The translations under genes and the position numbers were made by a program. From assembly GCF_900107845.1 (NCBI RefSeq), contig NZ_FNRM01000006.1:124001-188000 (forward strand): DNA of 64,000 bases, written 5' to 3'. Within the stretch, counting starts at the first letter, position 1; the number at the start of each line of letters is the position of its first letter. Positions 25,725 to 34,900 of this stretch are shown one piece after another. The notes beneath the pieces were generated by a model. The model was not told where the DNA came from. It searched no databases and worked only from the letters and a program-made list of their open reading frames with translations. The DNA is from Alkalimonas amylolytica. GTDB taxonomy: Bacteria > Pseudomonadota > Gammaproteobacteria > Enterobacterales > Alteromonadaceae.

Positions 25725-26522
25725 ATGAGCACTGTCACTGCTGTCAAAAAGATGCTGTACTGCTGCTTGCTGCTGATGTGCGGGCATGGCTTGCTGTTCA
25801 CTGCGAGCAAAGCTGATACACGACCCACCATCCCCACTGGGGTGATTCATGTAGCCAGTGATCTCTGGCCTGGGTTTACAGAGCCTGATGGCAAAGGGGC
25901 CTACCTGCACTTGCTACAGCTTATTTTACCTGTCGACACCGAGCTGGAATTACATTTCACCAGTTTCAGCCGTTCCATTCTGATGGCGGAACAACAACAA
26001 GTACTGATGGTGATTGGGATTGGCGTCAAAGACAGTAAACAGTTGTTATTGTCCGACCTGCCCTTTGATGTCGACGAGATTGCGGTTTTGTACCTGCCTG
26101 ATCAACTGCAACTGACGGAAAACAGTAAATTATCCATGCTCAGACTCGCCACACAGCGCGGCTACAATTATGAGCTGGTGATGAATCTGAATAATACCAG
26201 TTATGAAGTAGACAGCATTCGCACCGGCGTTGATATGGTGCGCAACCAGCGGGTAGATGCATTTTTGGTTGAAAAAACAGAGCTGCAGAGCACAATTAAC
26301 GCAGAAGACTTAGCTGGTCTGGAGCTGCGTTTTCTTAAAGGTGAACCAATTTATATGGGGTTTGCCAACAACGTCCGAGGCCTTGAGCTAAAGCGATGGT
26401 GGGATTATCAATACCAAATCTTGTACCGCAGTGGCCAATTAGAGCCCTTGTATCAGCAATACCCTAACTTCATCTTGCCCGATCTGGCTTCCGCCGGGTC
26501 AGTGCTTACGCCGGCGAAGTAA
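25725..26522 (+). CDS. Periplasmic solute-binding-type protein (SBP family 3-like)
   Basis: 265 aa from an ATG with GGAGG 5 bp upstream (the frame is open 12 bp further). Signal peptide to about residue 33. The order VIHVASDLWPGFTEPDGKGAYLHLLQLIL, IGVKDSKQLLLSDLPF, ATQRGYNYELVM and VDMVRNQRVDAFLVEKTELQ is that of transporter-like amino-acid-binding proteins, often used in Alteromonadales without a linked ABC transporter. No permease is nearby; ligand unknown. The end overlaps the convergent oxyR end by 17 bp. Confidence 0.72.
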   Translation: MSTVTAVKKMLYCCLLLMCGHGLLFTASKADTRPTIPTGVIHVASDLWPGFTEPDGKGAYLHLLQLILPVDTELELHFTSFSRSILMAEQQQVLMVIGIGVKDSKQLLLSDLPFDVDEIAVLYLPDQLQLTENSKLSMLRLATQRGYNYELVMNLNNTSYEVDSIRTGVDMVRNQRVDAFLVEKTELQSTINAEDLAGLELRFLKGEPIYMGFANNVRGLELKRWWDYQYQILYRSGQLEPLYQQYPNFILPDLASAGSVLTPAK

Positions 26523-27426
26523 CTTTCTTCTGCAAGACCTGACGAATCAACTCGGCCAGTAAGCGATAACTGTGCAACTTGCTGGAGGTAGGCCGCCACG
26601 CCACACCAATATCCCTGCTGGCTTGGCCTGTGCCAGGCCGTTGACATACCAGCTCAGTGCCTTGCAATAAACCTGCATTGATGGCCAGTTGCGGCATAAA
26701 GGTGACCCCCAATTTGTTATTCACCATCTGGGTCAGAGTATGCAAGCTGGTGGCAAAAAAAAGATTCACCTTACGATTATCTTCCAGCTCACAAGCTTTT
26801 ACGGCGTGGCCGGTCAAACAATGCTCCCGTTCCAGTAGAAAAATACTTTCGTCTGGCCATTGCGTGATGTCATGCTCAAAACCATGCCCCAACCAGTCCC
26901 TATGCAACACCAATTGAAATGGATCTTCAGCCAGCACTTCCGTATGAAAGGCACCGGTTTCATACGGCAATGCAAGCAACACCATATCCAACCGCCCTTC
27001 CCCTAGCGCATGGAGGGAGTTATCTGTAGTATCTTCACGCAGCAACAGCTGCAGCTCCGGAAACTGCTGGCGACACTCCGCCATAATATCACTGAGTACA
27101 AAAGGAGCTATGGTAGGGATGCACCCCAGACGAAAAGGACCCGACATTGGCTTACCCTGGCACTGAGCAAACAGGCTGAGCTCTTCACACTGCTCAATGA
27201 TATAACGAGCCTGACGAACGATATCCTCACCAAGTGGGGTAAAAATAAAGGTTTTATGGTCACGCTCCAACAGCTGCACATTGAGCGTTTCCTCCATATT
27301 AGCAATTGCAGCACTTAAAGTGGACTGTCCAATAAAACAGGCCTCAGCCGCCCGGCCAAAATGCTGATGTTCATGCAGCGCCAACAGATACTGCATTTGT
27401 TTAATGCTAGGTAAACGCTTCATCAT
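26506..27426 (-). CDS. oxyR: LysR-type peroxide regulator OxyR
   Basis: 306 aa. Winged helix-turn-helix at about 5-60 (HFGRAAEACFIGQSTLSAAIANMEETLNVQLLER). The sensor part holds Cys203 and Cys212 in EHCLTGHAVKAC, the same C-x8-C spacing as Cys199/Cys208 of E. coli OxyR, followed by FATSLHTLTQMVNNKLGVTFMPQLA. A disulfide between these cysteines would switch the protein on in response to hydrogen peroxide. No catalase or peroxiredoxin gene is adjacent, so its targets lie elsewhere. Confidence 0.9.
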   Translation of the reverse strand: MMKRLPSIKQMQYLLALHEHQHFGRAAEACFIGQSTLSAAIANMEETLNVQLLERDHKTFIFTPLGEDIVRQARYIIEQCEELSLFAQCQGKPMSGPFRLGCIPTIAPFVLSDIMAECRQQFPELQLLLREDTTDNSLHALGEGRLDMVLLALPYETGAFHTEVLAEDPFQLVLHRDWLGHGFEHDITQWPDESIFLLEREHCLTGHAVKACELEDNRKVNLFFATSLHTLTQMVNNKLGVTFMPQLAINAGLLQGTELVCQRPGTGQASRDIGVAWRPTSSKLHSYRLLAELIRQVLQKKVTSPA

Positions 27427-27799
27427 CCCCCCATAAGCTTCTCATTTAGTATATCAGCATGATTTCTGAACGCACAGCATTTTACCTCGCCGCAAAGTTA
27501 ACACAATTACCCAATAAAGGCACGCGAGCAAGCATCTTCTCTTGACCATTTCCAATTAAATTGTGATTAATTACAGCAATTTATAATTAGTTATGATTAC
27601 AGCTGTAAATTATTGATTGAATCCAAATCTTTGATGTTATAAGTTAATTAGGCAACAATGTTTAAGGTTAATGGGCCATAAAGCCTGACCTGCATTGACT
27701 CAGTGTCGCCACTATGTTTTGAGTCTGTCCTGCTGTCTGCTTCTCTCAGTAAGTGCGCTACTACCATAACCATAATAATCACCTCGGGAGGGTGAAACC
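27427..27799. other. AT-rich intergenic region upstream of the secreted protease
   Basis: 373 bp between divergent oxyR and the S8 protease gene, no gene seen. The part 27540-27660 is very AT-rich (runs such as TTAATTACAGCAATTTATAATTAG) and probably contains both promoters. The leader of the protease mRNA would be long. GGGAGGG stands just before the protease start. Confidence 0.5.
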
Positions 27800-30079
27800 A
27801 TGTCCAAATCCTTTGCTACTCTGGCTGGAGCCAAGAGCAGTTTAGTCGCCTTGGCTATTTCTGCGGCTTTAGCTGCCCCACTGGCAGCACAAGCAAAAGA
27901 AAGCGCAGAGCCAAGTTCCAACCGTTTTATCATTCATTACAGCGCTGAACATTTGGCGCAACAAAACCTTTCTCTTCGTCCGGGTGAAAGCCATGAGCAG
28001 ATTGCACTGCAAGTGACAGCTCGTGCTTTGGAGCGGATGGGCGCTAAGACCAAACTTATCCTGGGGCCTCAACGGGCTATCGCTGCTGAGTTACCGGAAG
28101 CTGTTCTGAAGCGTCTGCAAGTAGACCCGCGCATTGAACTTATTGAACCAGACCTGGTTCGCTACCCAATGGCTCAGGATATTCCGTACGGCTACACCAT
28201 GGTGCAAGCCGATCAGGTGTCTGATCAATTTGCCAGTAATCAAACGGTCTGTGTGATTGACTCCGGCCTGGATCTACCGCATGAAGATTTCCTGAGCAGC
28301 AACATCACTGGCACCAATGACCCTGGCACGGGTAACTGGTTTGAAGCCGGTGGCCCACACGGTACTCATGTTGCTGGTACCATTGCCGCTTTGAATAATG
28401 ATGTCGGTATTGTTGGTGTGCTGCCAAATGGCGAAGTCAAACTGCATATTGTGAAAGTCTTTAATGCCGCTGGCTGGGGTTACTCCTCCTCATTAGTCAA
28501 TGCCATTAACGTCTGTGCTCAAAATGGCTCAACCGTAGTAAATATGAGCTTAGGTGGTGCAGGCTCGAGCGTGGCTGAGCGCAACGCCCTGCAAAGTATT
28601 TATGACTCCGGCGTGCTGTTGGTAGCTGCTGCGGGTAACGGCGGCAACACCGCCATGTCTTACCCTGCCTCCTACGACTCAGTCATTTCAGTCGCTGCAG
28701 TGGATAGCAGCAAAACACTGGCTGGCTTCTCACAACGTAATGCGCAGGTCGAATTGGCAGGCCCAGGGGTTGACGTACGTTCAACGTATCCGGAAGGGAC
28801 AGGTGTTGAGTCGCTGCTGTCAGTCAATGGCGTTGCCTTTAATCCAAACCCTATCTCTGGCGCTGGCTCAGGCAGCATGACGGCAGAAATTGCCAGCTGT
28901 GGTCTGGGTTTAACCACCTGTGATGATATGGTGGGTAAAGTCTGCCTGATGCAACGGGGTGAAGTCTCTTTCGCGCAAAAGGTAGAGTCCTGTCAGGACG
29001 GTGGCGGTGTAGCAGCCATTATCTACAACAACGAACCGGGTAATTTCAGTGGTACTGTCGGTGACAACCCGACGACCACCATTCCAGCAGTAAGTTTGTC
29101 GCAAGAAGAAGGCAACGTATTGATGGGGCAACTGGGTGATGTAGCTAACTTTACCTCAGGTGCCAGCAATTATGGCCTGATGAGCGGTACCTCGATGGCA
29201 TCACCGCACGTTGCAGGTGTTGCTGCTCTGGTATGGAGCCACTTCCCACAATGTACCAATGCTGAAATTCGTGCTGCGCTGGCCGCCTCCGCGGAAGATC
29301 TGGGAGCGCCAGGCCGAGATACTTCCTATGGTTGGGGTTTGGTACAGGCCAAAGATGCGGTGGATTATTTGACCGCTAATGGCTGTGAAGGTGCTGATTT
29401 ACCGGATGATCCGGTAGACCCGGATCCAGAGCCAGACACTGAGCTGCAAAATGGTGTTCCGGTAACCGATCTTGCCGGTGGCAGCGGAGAGCAACTGTCC
29501 TTCACCATGCAACTGCCTGCTGATGCCAGCGATTTGGCCTTTGTGATGTCTGGCGGCACCGGTGATGCAGACTTGTATGTGAAGTTTGGCTCAGCGCCAA
29601 CCCTCAGCGATTACGATTGCCGGCCATTCCGCTTTGGCAACGAAGAGCGCTGTGATTTTGCCACGCCGCAAGAAGGCACCTGGCATGTGATGATCAATGG
29701 CTATACCGCCTTTAGCGGCGTTAGCCTGGTGGGAAGCTTCACAGCACCGGAAGTGCCGGATGAGCCGGATGTACCGGATGCAGGTGGTTATGTTGTGAAC
29801 GACATCAGCATTGCCCGTCGGACCTGGAGTTACTACAGTGTGGATGTACCAGCCGGTGCCACCAGCCTGGTGGTTGAAATCTCCGGTGGCCGTGGTGATG
29901 CCGATTTGCATGTGCGTCATGGCGCTGTACCCACAGCAACGCAGTTCGACTGCAAGCCAGGCACCAATGGCAACAATGAAACCTGTACCTTCACCAACCC
30001 GGCCGAAGGCACCTGGCACATTGGTTTGCATGCATTCCGTGCGGTCAGCGGTATGACACTGGAAGTACGTTACGAGTAA
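27800..30079 (+). CDS. Secreted subtilisin-like serine protease (S8) with PA insert and two PPC-like domains
   Basis: 759 aa. Signal peptide to about 32, an I9-type propeptide (about 40-125), then the catalytic domain with Asp154 (VIDSGLD), His187 (HGTHVAGT) and Ser465 (GTSMASPHVAG). A protease-associated (PA) domain of about 110 residues is inserted before the Ser block. After a DPDPEPD linker two similar repeats follow (about 550-650, 665-759), each with GxGDADLYV/HVR.. and TWH pattern of PPC domains, which are usually cut off in maturation. Likely an extracellular nutritional protease. Confidence 0.93.
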   Translation: MSKSFATLAGAKSSLVALAISAALAAPLAAQAKESAEPSSNRFIIHYSAEHLAQQNLSLRPGESHEQIALQVTARALERMGAKTKLILGPQRAIAAELPEAVLKRLQVDPRIELIEPDLVRYPMAQDIPYGYTMVQADQVSDQFASNQTVCVIDSGLDLPHEDFLSSNITGTNDPGTGNWFEAGGPHGTHVAGTIAALNNDVGIVGVLPNGEVKLHIVKVFNAAGWGYSSSLVNAINVCAQNGSTVVNMSLGGAGSSVAERNALQSIYDSGVLLVAAAGNGGNTAMSYPASYDSVISVAAVDSSKTLAGFSQRNAQVELAGPGVDVRSTYPEGTGVESLLSVNGVAFNPNPISGAGSGSMTAEIASCGLGLTTCDDMVGKVCLMQRGEVSFAQKVESCQDGGGVAAIIYNNEPGNFSGTVGDNPTTTIPAVSLSQEEGNVLMGQLGDVANFTSGASNYGLMSGTSMASPHVAGVAALVWSHFPQCTNAEIRAALAASAEDLGAPGRDTSYGWGLVQAKDAVDYLTANGCEGADLPDDPVDPDPEPDTELQNGVPVTDLAGGSGEQLSFTMQLPADASDLAFVMSGGTGDADLYVKFGSAPTLSDYDCRPFRFGNEERCDFATPQEGTWHVMINGYTAFSGVSLVGSFTAPEVPDEPDVPDAGGYVVNDISIARRTWSYYSVDVPAGATSLVVEISGGRGDADLHVRHGAVPTATQFDCKPGTNGNNETCTFTNPAEGTWHIGLHAFRAVSGMTLEVRYE

Positions 30080-30103
30080 AAACACCATTTCTCCCTGAAA
30101 TGC

Positions 30104-30134
30104 AAAGCGCCGCTCAATGAGCGGCGCTTTTTAT
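30104..30134 (+). terminator. Rho-independent terminator of the protease gene
   Basis: Stem AAAGCGCCGCT / AGCGGCGCTTT (30104-30114, 30120-30130), loop CAATG, then TTATT. The convergent Na/Pi transporter gene ends 32 bp further. Confidence 0.92.
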
Positions 30135-30165
30135 TCCGATAACGGAGTGGTTTCCGACTAAGAGA

Positions 30166-31917
30166 CTAGTGCTTACGCGCCTGAGCCTGGCCATCAATCC
30201 GCATCGCCTTCAAGCGACGCCCCGATGCCGATTCATTGACGTTCAGTACGTGATCGCCAATCCGTTCCAACCGATTCAGCATATCGATAAAGATCACACC
30301 AGCTCGAGGGGCATAGTCACCACTTTCCAAACGGCCGTAATGGTTGTTGCGATACTCATCACGCAGCTTGTCGATTTTATCTTCTAATGCAATGGCATCT
30401 TTCAGGCTTACGGCCGCTGGCTCTTTCGCTACATTGTCTTTCATAGCAATAATAGCATGGTGCAGCGCCGTCATCATTGCGGCCATTTCGGTGCTTGCGA
30501 CCTCTGGCCAGGTCGATTCGGTTTCCACCATCCGCTCGGACAGTTTTGACACCTGATAATAAATATCGGCAATCCGCTCCATATCGTTGATCATGGTTTG
30601 CATAAAGCGAATGCGCTCTGTCATCCAATGTTCCAGGTTGGTGTGCTCACTGACCCGCACCAGATAGTCGGAAATTTCTACTTCCAGTTGATCGGTCGCA
30701 TCCTCGTATTTCTGGATTTTTTCCATCAGTTTTTCGCGGTTGTTGCCAGGCTCAAACAGCAGCTCGGTCACCGACTCATGCATTTTTTCCACCACACCGG
30801 CAAACTGTTGAATTTCCTTTTGTGCTTGCGCCACCGACAGCCCCGGCGACGTCATCACGCCAGCACTGATGTAACGCAAATGGAACTCCTCGTCCTCGCC
30901 ACCGCGATCCGGCTGGATAAACTCGACAAAACGGATCAGATAAGGCACAAAAGCAAACAACAGCACCACGTTCAGTACATTAAAAGTGGTGTGAAACAAG
31001 GACAAAGCCAGGGTGGCATTGGCCCGTGCCTCCTGCGTCCCTGCCATAACAGACACCGGATTGCCGGTAAAATACTGCACCACGGTATCCATCAGGCTGA
31101 GCATCGGGAAGATGATGACCATCATCCAGATCACCCCGACAATATTAAAGAAGAAGTGAAAACGGGCGGCTCGTTTGGCATGCACGTTGCCTACCAGAGC
31201 CGCAATATTGGCGGTCACGGTAGTACCAATGTTTTCACCTAAGATCATGGCTGCAGCAATCGGGAAAGAGATCCAGCCTTCAAACAGCATCACCAGGGTA
31301 ATGGCGGTTGCTGCCGAGGACGATTGGGTTAGTAAGGTTAACACCGTGCCGGCGAAAACAAACAGCAGCAGCGATAAATAGCCGTACTCGGTAAAGGCAT
31401 CCAAAAAGGCAAACATCTCAGGGTTGGCGCGAATATCCGGCACAGCGCCTTTGATAAACTCCAAACCAATAAACAGGATACCAAAACCAACCATGGCCTC
31501 GGCGATATTGCGCAGCCGGCTGTTGTTGGAAAACAGGAAGGCAAAAAATACCCCGATAACGGCAACCGCGATCGGGGTGATCTGAAACTTAAAGCCAAAC
31601 AAGGCCACCATCCAGGCAGTGATGGTGGTGCCAATATTGGCTCCCATAATCACGCCCGTCGATTGCACAAAGGTCAGCAAGCCGGCATTGACGAAACTCA
31701 CCGCCATCACAGTGGTAGTGGTGGATGATTGGGTAATGGCGGTGGTGCCAAAGCCGGTAAGCACACCAGTTAAACGATTGCGGGTCATGCCGCTTAAGAT
31801 GCCTTTCAGCCGGTGTCCTGCTATTTTCTGCAGGCCTTCGCTGAAAATCTTCATGCCAAAAATAAAAATCCCCAGCGAACCAATCAACTGGAGAAAATCA
31901 AACAATGTATAGCTCAT
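30166..31917 (-). CDS. Na+/phosphate cotransporter family protein with PhoU-like C-terminal domain
   Basis: 583 aa. The N-terminal half has two inverted repeats with the QSSS signature: GFGTTAITQSSTTTTVMAVSFVNAGLL and VLTLLTQSSSAATAITLVMLF, each followed by GANIGTT or GENIGTT, as in NptA/PNaS proteins. The C-terminal 200 residues form a PhoU-like helical domain (EVEISDYLVRVSEHTN, RIRFMQTMINDMERIADIYYQVSKL, ML NRLERIGDHVLN). It moves phosphate by sodium gradient; direction in vivo may be import or relief of excess. 154 bp downstream of phoU1, same strand. Confidence 0.92.
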   Translation of the reverse strand: MSYTLFDFLQLIGSLGIFIFGMKIFSEGLQKIAGHRLKGILSGMTRNRLTGVLTGFGTTAITQSSTTTTVMAVSFVNAGLLTFVQSTGVIMGANIGTTITAWMVALFGFKFQITPIAVAVIGVFFAFLFSNNSRLRNIAEAMVGFGILFIGLEFIKGAVPDIRANPEMFAFLDAFTEYGYLSLLLFVFAGTVLTLLTQSSSAATAITLVMLFEGWISFPIAAAMILGENIGTTVTANIAALVGNVHAKRAARFHFFFNIVGVIWMMVIIFPMLSLMDTVVQYFTGNPVSVMAGTQEARANATLALSLFHTTFNVLNVVLLFAFVPYLIRFVEFIQPDRGGEDEEFHLRYISAGVMTSPGLSVAQAQKEIQQFAGVVEKMHESVTELLFEPGNNREKLMEKIQKYEDATDQLEVEISDYLVRVSEHTNLEHWMTERIRFMQTMINDMERIADIYYQVSKLSERMVETESTWPEVASTEMAAMMTALHHAIIAMKDNVAKEPAAVSLKDAIALEDKIDKLRDEYRNNHYGRLESGDYAPRAGVIFIDMLNRLERIGDHVLNVNESASGRRLKAMRIDGQAQARKH

Positions 31918-32071
31918 GCGTTTTTGCCCTGAATAGGCCGCTTTAAAAGCTGTCTGCTTTTAAAATCGGACATATTTTATGCATTGGTGCAATTCAGTCG
32001 GCATTATAGCTGCGAACCAGCGCAATAAAAAATGAAATATTTCGTTTTTATGACTATAAACGACATATCTG

Positions 32072-32782
32072 TCAGCTGCGGGCATTGCGCTCTAACTCCG
32101 ACTCATCACTATGCCGCACCACTTTTCCTTTCACCAGATAGATGATGTATTCCGACAGGTTTTTGCACCGATCGCCAATGCGCTCCAGTGACCGTGCCGA
32201 CCAGAGCACATTCATCACCTTAGGAATTGAGCGTGGATCTTCAATCATGTAAGTCATCAATTGACGGGTAATGGCCTCGTACTCCCTATCCACCCGTTTG
32301 TCTTCTTTGTAGACAGTCAAAGCAGCTTCGACATCCATCCTGGCATAAGCATCCAGTACATCATGCAGCATTTGCCAGACATGACGCCCCAGATTGTCCA
32401 AGTTGACCAGTAAATCTTGTTGCTCCGTATTAAAGGACTCCAGCGCAACCATGGCGATACGGCGGGTTTCATCGCCAATCCGCTCCAAATCGGCAATGGT
32501 TTTTAAAATGGTCATCACCAACCGCAGATCACTGGCCGCCGGCTGACGCCTGGCGATAATGCGGGTGCATTCATTGTCGATCGTCAGCTCCCAGTCATTG
32601 ACCTTGCGATCATTGTCAATCACCTGCTGGGCTTTGTCCGTATCCGAATTCGCGATGGCTTGCAAAGCATGATGCAGCTGCTGCTCGACCAGCCCGCCCA
32701 TCGCCATCACATGATTACGGATTTGCTCAATTTCCTCATTGAACTGACTGGAAATATGGCGGGATAAATGCAAGGTATCCAT
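32072..32782 (-). CDS. phoU: PhoU, phosphate-signalling regulator, operon 1
   Basis: 236 aa from an ATG with AGGA 5 bp upstream (GTG one codon earlier is less likely). Two PhoU three-helix repeats carry the metal-site patterns NDRKVNDWELTIDNECTRIIARRQPAASDLR and VLWSARSLERIGDRCKNLSEYIIYLVKG. PhoU links the Pst transporter to PhoR to hold the Pho regulon off when phosphate is plentiful. Last gene of pst operon 1; 10 bp after pstB1. Confidence 0.94.
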   Translation of the reverse strand: MDTLHLSRHISSQFNEEIEQIRNHVMAMGGLVEQQLHHALQAIANSDTDKAQQVIDNDRKVNDWELTIDNECTRIIARRQPAASDLRLVMTILKTIADLERIGDETRRIAMVALESFNTEQQDLLVNLDNLGRHVWQMLHDVLDAYARMDVEAALTVYKEDKRVDREYEAITRQLMTYMIEDPRSIPKVMNVLWSARSLERIGDRCKNLSEYIIYLVKGKVVRHSDESELERNARS

Positions 32783-32791
32783 CACTGTTCC

Positions 32792-33547
32792 TTAGCCAAA
32801 ACGGCCGGTAATGTAATCTTCGGTTTGCTGCGAAGCGGGCTGAGTAAAGATGGTATGGGTTTCGGCCCATTCCACCAGGCGTCCCTGATTCAAAAAAGCG
32901 GTGTAATCAGAGATCCGCGCCGCCTGTTGCATATTGTGCGTGACAATGACCACAGTATAGGCGGCTTTTAGCTCATAGATCAGCTCTTCAACCTTTAAGG
33001 TTGAAATCGGGTCCAGTGCCGATGCCGGTTCATCCAGTAGCAGCACCTCGGGCTGCAATGCAATGGCTCTGGCGATCACCAGTCGCTGCTGCTGGCCGGT
33101 CGATAGCGTGAGGGCATTCTGGTGCAGGCGGCTTTTGACTTCACTCCAAAGCCCGACCTGTTTCAAAGCCGACTCGACCTGCTCATCAAGACGCCTGCGG
33201 CTGCGCTGGCCTTGCAAGCGCAAGCCAAAAGCGACATTGTCGTAGACCGACTTGGGAAAAGGGTTGGGTTTTTGAAACACCATGCCGACCCGACAGCGCA
33301 AACGTGCAACATCGGTTTCGGGCTGGTAGATGTTTTGGCCATCCAACAACACCTGCCCCTGACTGCGGCAGTCGAGCATCAACTCGTTCATCCGGTTCAT
33401 TGCTCTCAGCAGGCTGGACTTGCCGCAACCAGACGGGCCAATCAAGGCCGTGACCTGATTGGCCGGGATAGTCAAACCAATGGCATCCAACACCTGCTGA
33501 TGCTGAAACCACAAAGAAAAATCGCGAATGGCTAGTTTGGTCTGCAT
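32792..33547 (-). CDS. pstB: Phosphate ABC transporter ATP-binding protein PstB, operon 1
   Basis: 251 aa from an ATG (GAG 6 bp upstream); a TTG at 33562 overlapping pstA is rejected. Walker [11 protein letters not shown]-loop [22 protein letters not shown], signature LSTGQQQR (Thr in place of the common Gly), Walker [13 protein letters not shown], switch [13 protein letters not shown]. Drives phosphate import through PstC/PstA. Confidence 0.94.
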   Translation of the reverse strand: MQTKLAIRDFSLWFQHQQVLDAIGLTIPANQVTALIGPSGCGKSSLLRAMNRMNELMLDCRSQGQVLLDGQNIYQPETDVARLRCRVGMVFQKPNPFPKSVYDNVAFGLRLQGQRSRRRLDEQVESALKQVGLWSEVKSRLHQNALTLSTGQQQRLVIARAIALQPEVLLLDEPASALDPISTLKVEELIYELKAAYTVVIVTHNMQQAARISDYTAFLNQGRLVEWAETHTIFTQPASQQTEDYITGRFG

Positions 33548-33554
33548 GGTCACT

Positions 33555-34892
33555 CTAATCAATTAACCGGTACTTACGGCGTAAGCGCTGGCGCAAAAAA
33601 AACGCACTAAGGTTCAGCAACAAAATCAGCGTCAGCAAGACCAGGCCAATGGCATAGACCAGCGACATGGCGACTTCGGCATCCGGGCTTTGAAAGCCAA
33701 CATCGTACAAATGATACCCCAGGTGCATGAACTTTCGCTCTAAATGAATAAACGGAAACTGCATATCGACTGGCAATTGTGGCGCTGACTTCACCACCCC
33801 CACCAGCATCAGCGGAGCGACCTCGCCAGCAGCGCGCGCTATGGCCAGAATCAGCCCTGTTAACATGGCTGGGGCAGCCTGAGGCACCACCACTTTCCAA
33901 ATCGTTTCGGCCTGCGTGGCACCAAGTGCAAAGCTGCCCAAACGCTGAGCCTGGGGCAAGCGGCTAAGCCCCTCCTCGGTCGCAACAATCACCACTGGCA
34001 AGGTTAGCAGGGCCAGCGTTAAGGCAGCCCAAAACAATCCGGGGGTGCCAAATGTTGGTGCCGGTAACTGCTCGGCGAAAAGCAAACGATCCAGGCTGCC
34101 GCCCAGCACATAGACAAAAAAGGCCAGCCCAAAAACCCCCATCACCACGGATGGAATGCCAGCAAGATTGTACACACTGGTACGAATAAGCTGAGTAAGC
34201 CAGTTTTTCGGCGCGTACTCATGCAGATAAATAGCCGCTAAAATACCGAAAGGTGTCACCAGCACCGCCATCAGCAACACCATCACTAAAGTACCAAAAA
34301 TAGCCGGAAAAATACCACCGGCACTTTGGTTTTTACTGGGCGATGCCGTCAAAAAGTGACGCCATTCCTGCCAAAAAATCGCGCCTCGTTGCCACCAACT
34401 CAGCTGATTGGGCAACCAATATGCCCGGATATCTGCCGCTGTCAGCAGCACTGGCGGTGCCGAACTCAGCTCCAGCCAGAGCCCGTTTGTCTCTGATGCG
34501 CTTTGCAGTTGTGAGCCATAAAGTGTGCGGCCATCCTGCAACTGCACCAACACAGCCCCCAATGGCCGCTCAGGCAACAGCTGGTACGACTCCAGCAGCA
34601 GATAACGTCCCAGCTCAGCATTCGTCTGATTTGTCAGCCCATCACCGCGGTCTACCAGCCAGAGCGATCTTGTCATCGCCTCAGTGCGGTCCGAGACCTG
34701 GCGTACCAACCGGCCAGGCTGTGGCTTACTCTGCTCGGTCAACTGGAATTGAACCAGGGGCGCCGGCCAAAAGTGCTGCATGCCTTTGACGGCAATCAAG
34801 CCCAGCAACGCCATAAAGAGAGCAAGGCACAACAACAGTGCTGAGGCACTGAGCCATACCCAGGGGCTGCCTTGTTGCCACCATTGCCGCAT
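33555..34892 (-). CDS. pstA: Phosphate ABC transporter permease PstA, operon 1
   Basis: 445 aa, longer than E. coli PstA because of a soluble insert of about 140 residues (about 40-180) after the first membrane segment. The permease core starts at [37 protein letters not shown] and the coupling loop is [41 protein letters not shown]. Works with PstC. Gap of 8 bp from pstC1. Confidence 0.92.
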   Translation of the reverse strand: MRQWWQQGSPWVWLSASALLLCLALFMALLGLIAVKGMQHFWPAPLVQFQLTEQSKPQPGRLVRQVSDRTEAMTRSLWLVDRGDGLTNQTNAELGRYLLLESYQLLPERPLGAVLVQLQDGRTLYGSQLQSASETNGLWLELSSAPPVLLTAADIRAYWLPNQLSWWQRGAIFWQEWRHFLTASPSKNQSAGGIFPAIFGTLVMVLLMAVLVTPFGILAAIYLHEYAPKNWLTQLIRTSVYNLAGIPSVVMGVFGLAFFVYVLGGSLDRLLFAEQLPAPTFGTPGLFWAALTLALLTLPVVIVATEEGLSRLPQAQRLGSFALGATQAETIWKVVVPQAAPAMLTGLILAIARAAGEVAPLMLVGVVKSAPQLPVDMQFPFIHLERKFMHLGYHLYDVGFQSPDAEVAMSLVYAIGLVLLTLILLLNLSAFFLRQRLRRKYRLID

Positions 34893-34900
34893 TGAAACTC

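Noticed and set aside
32050-32067. Pho-box-like TATGTCGTTTATAGTCAT upstream of the Na/Pi transporter gene
   Set aside because: The two half-sites are spaced by 10, not 11 bp, and match poorly; not counted as a Pho box.
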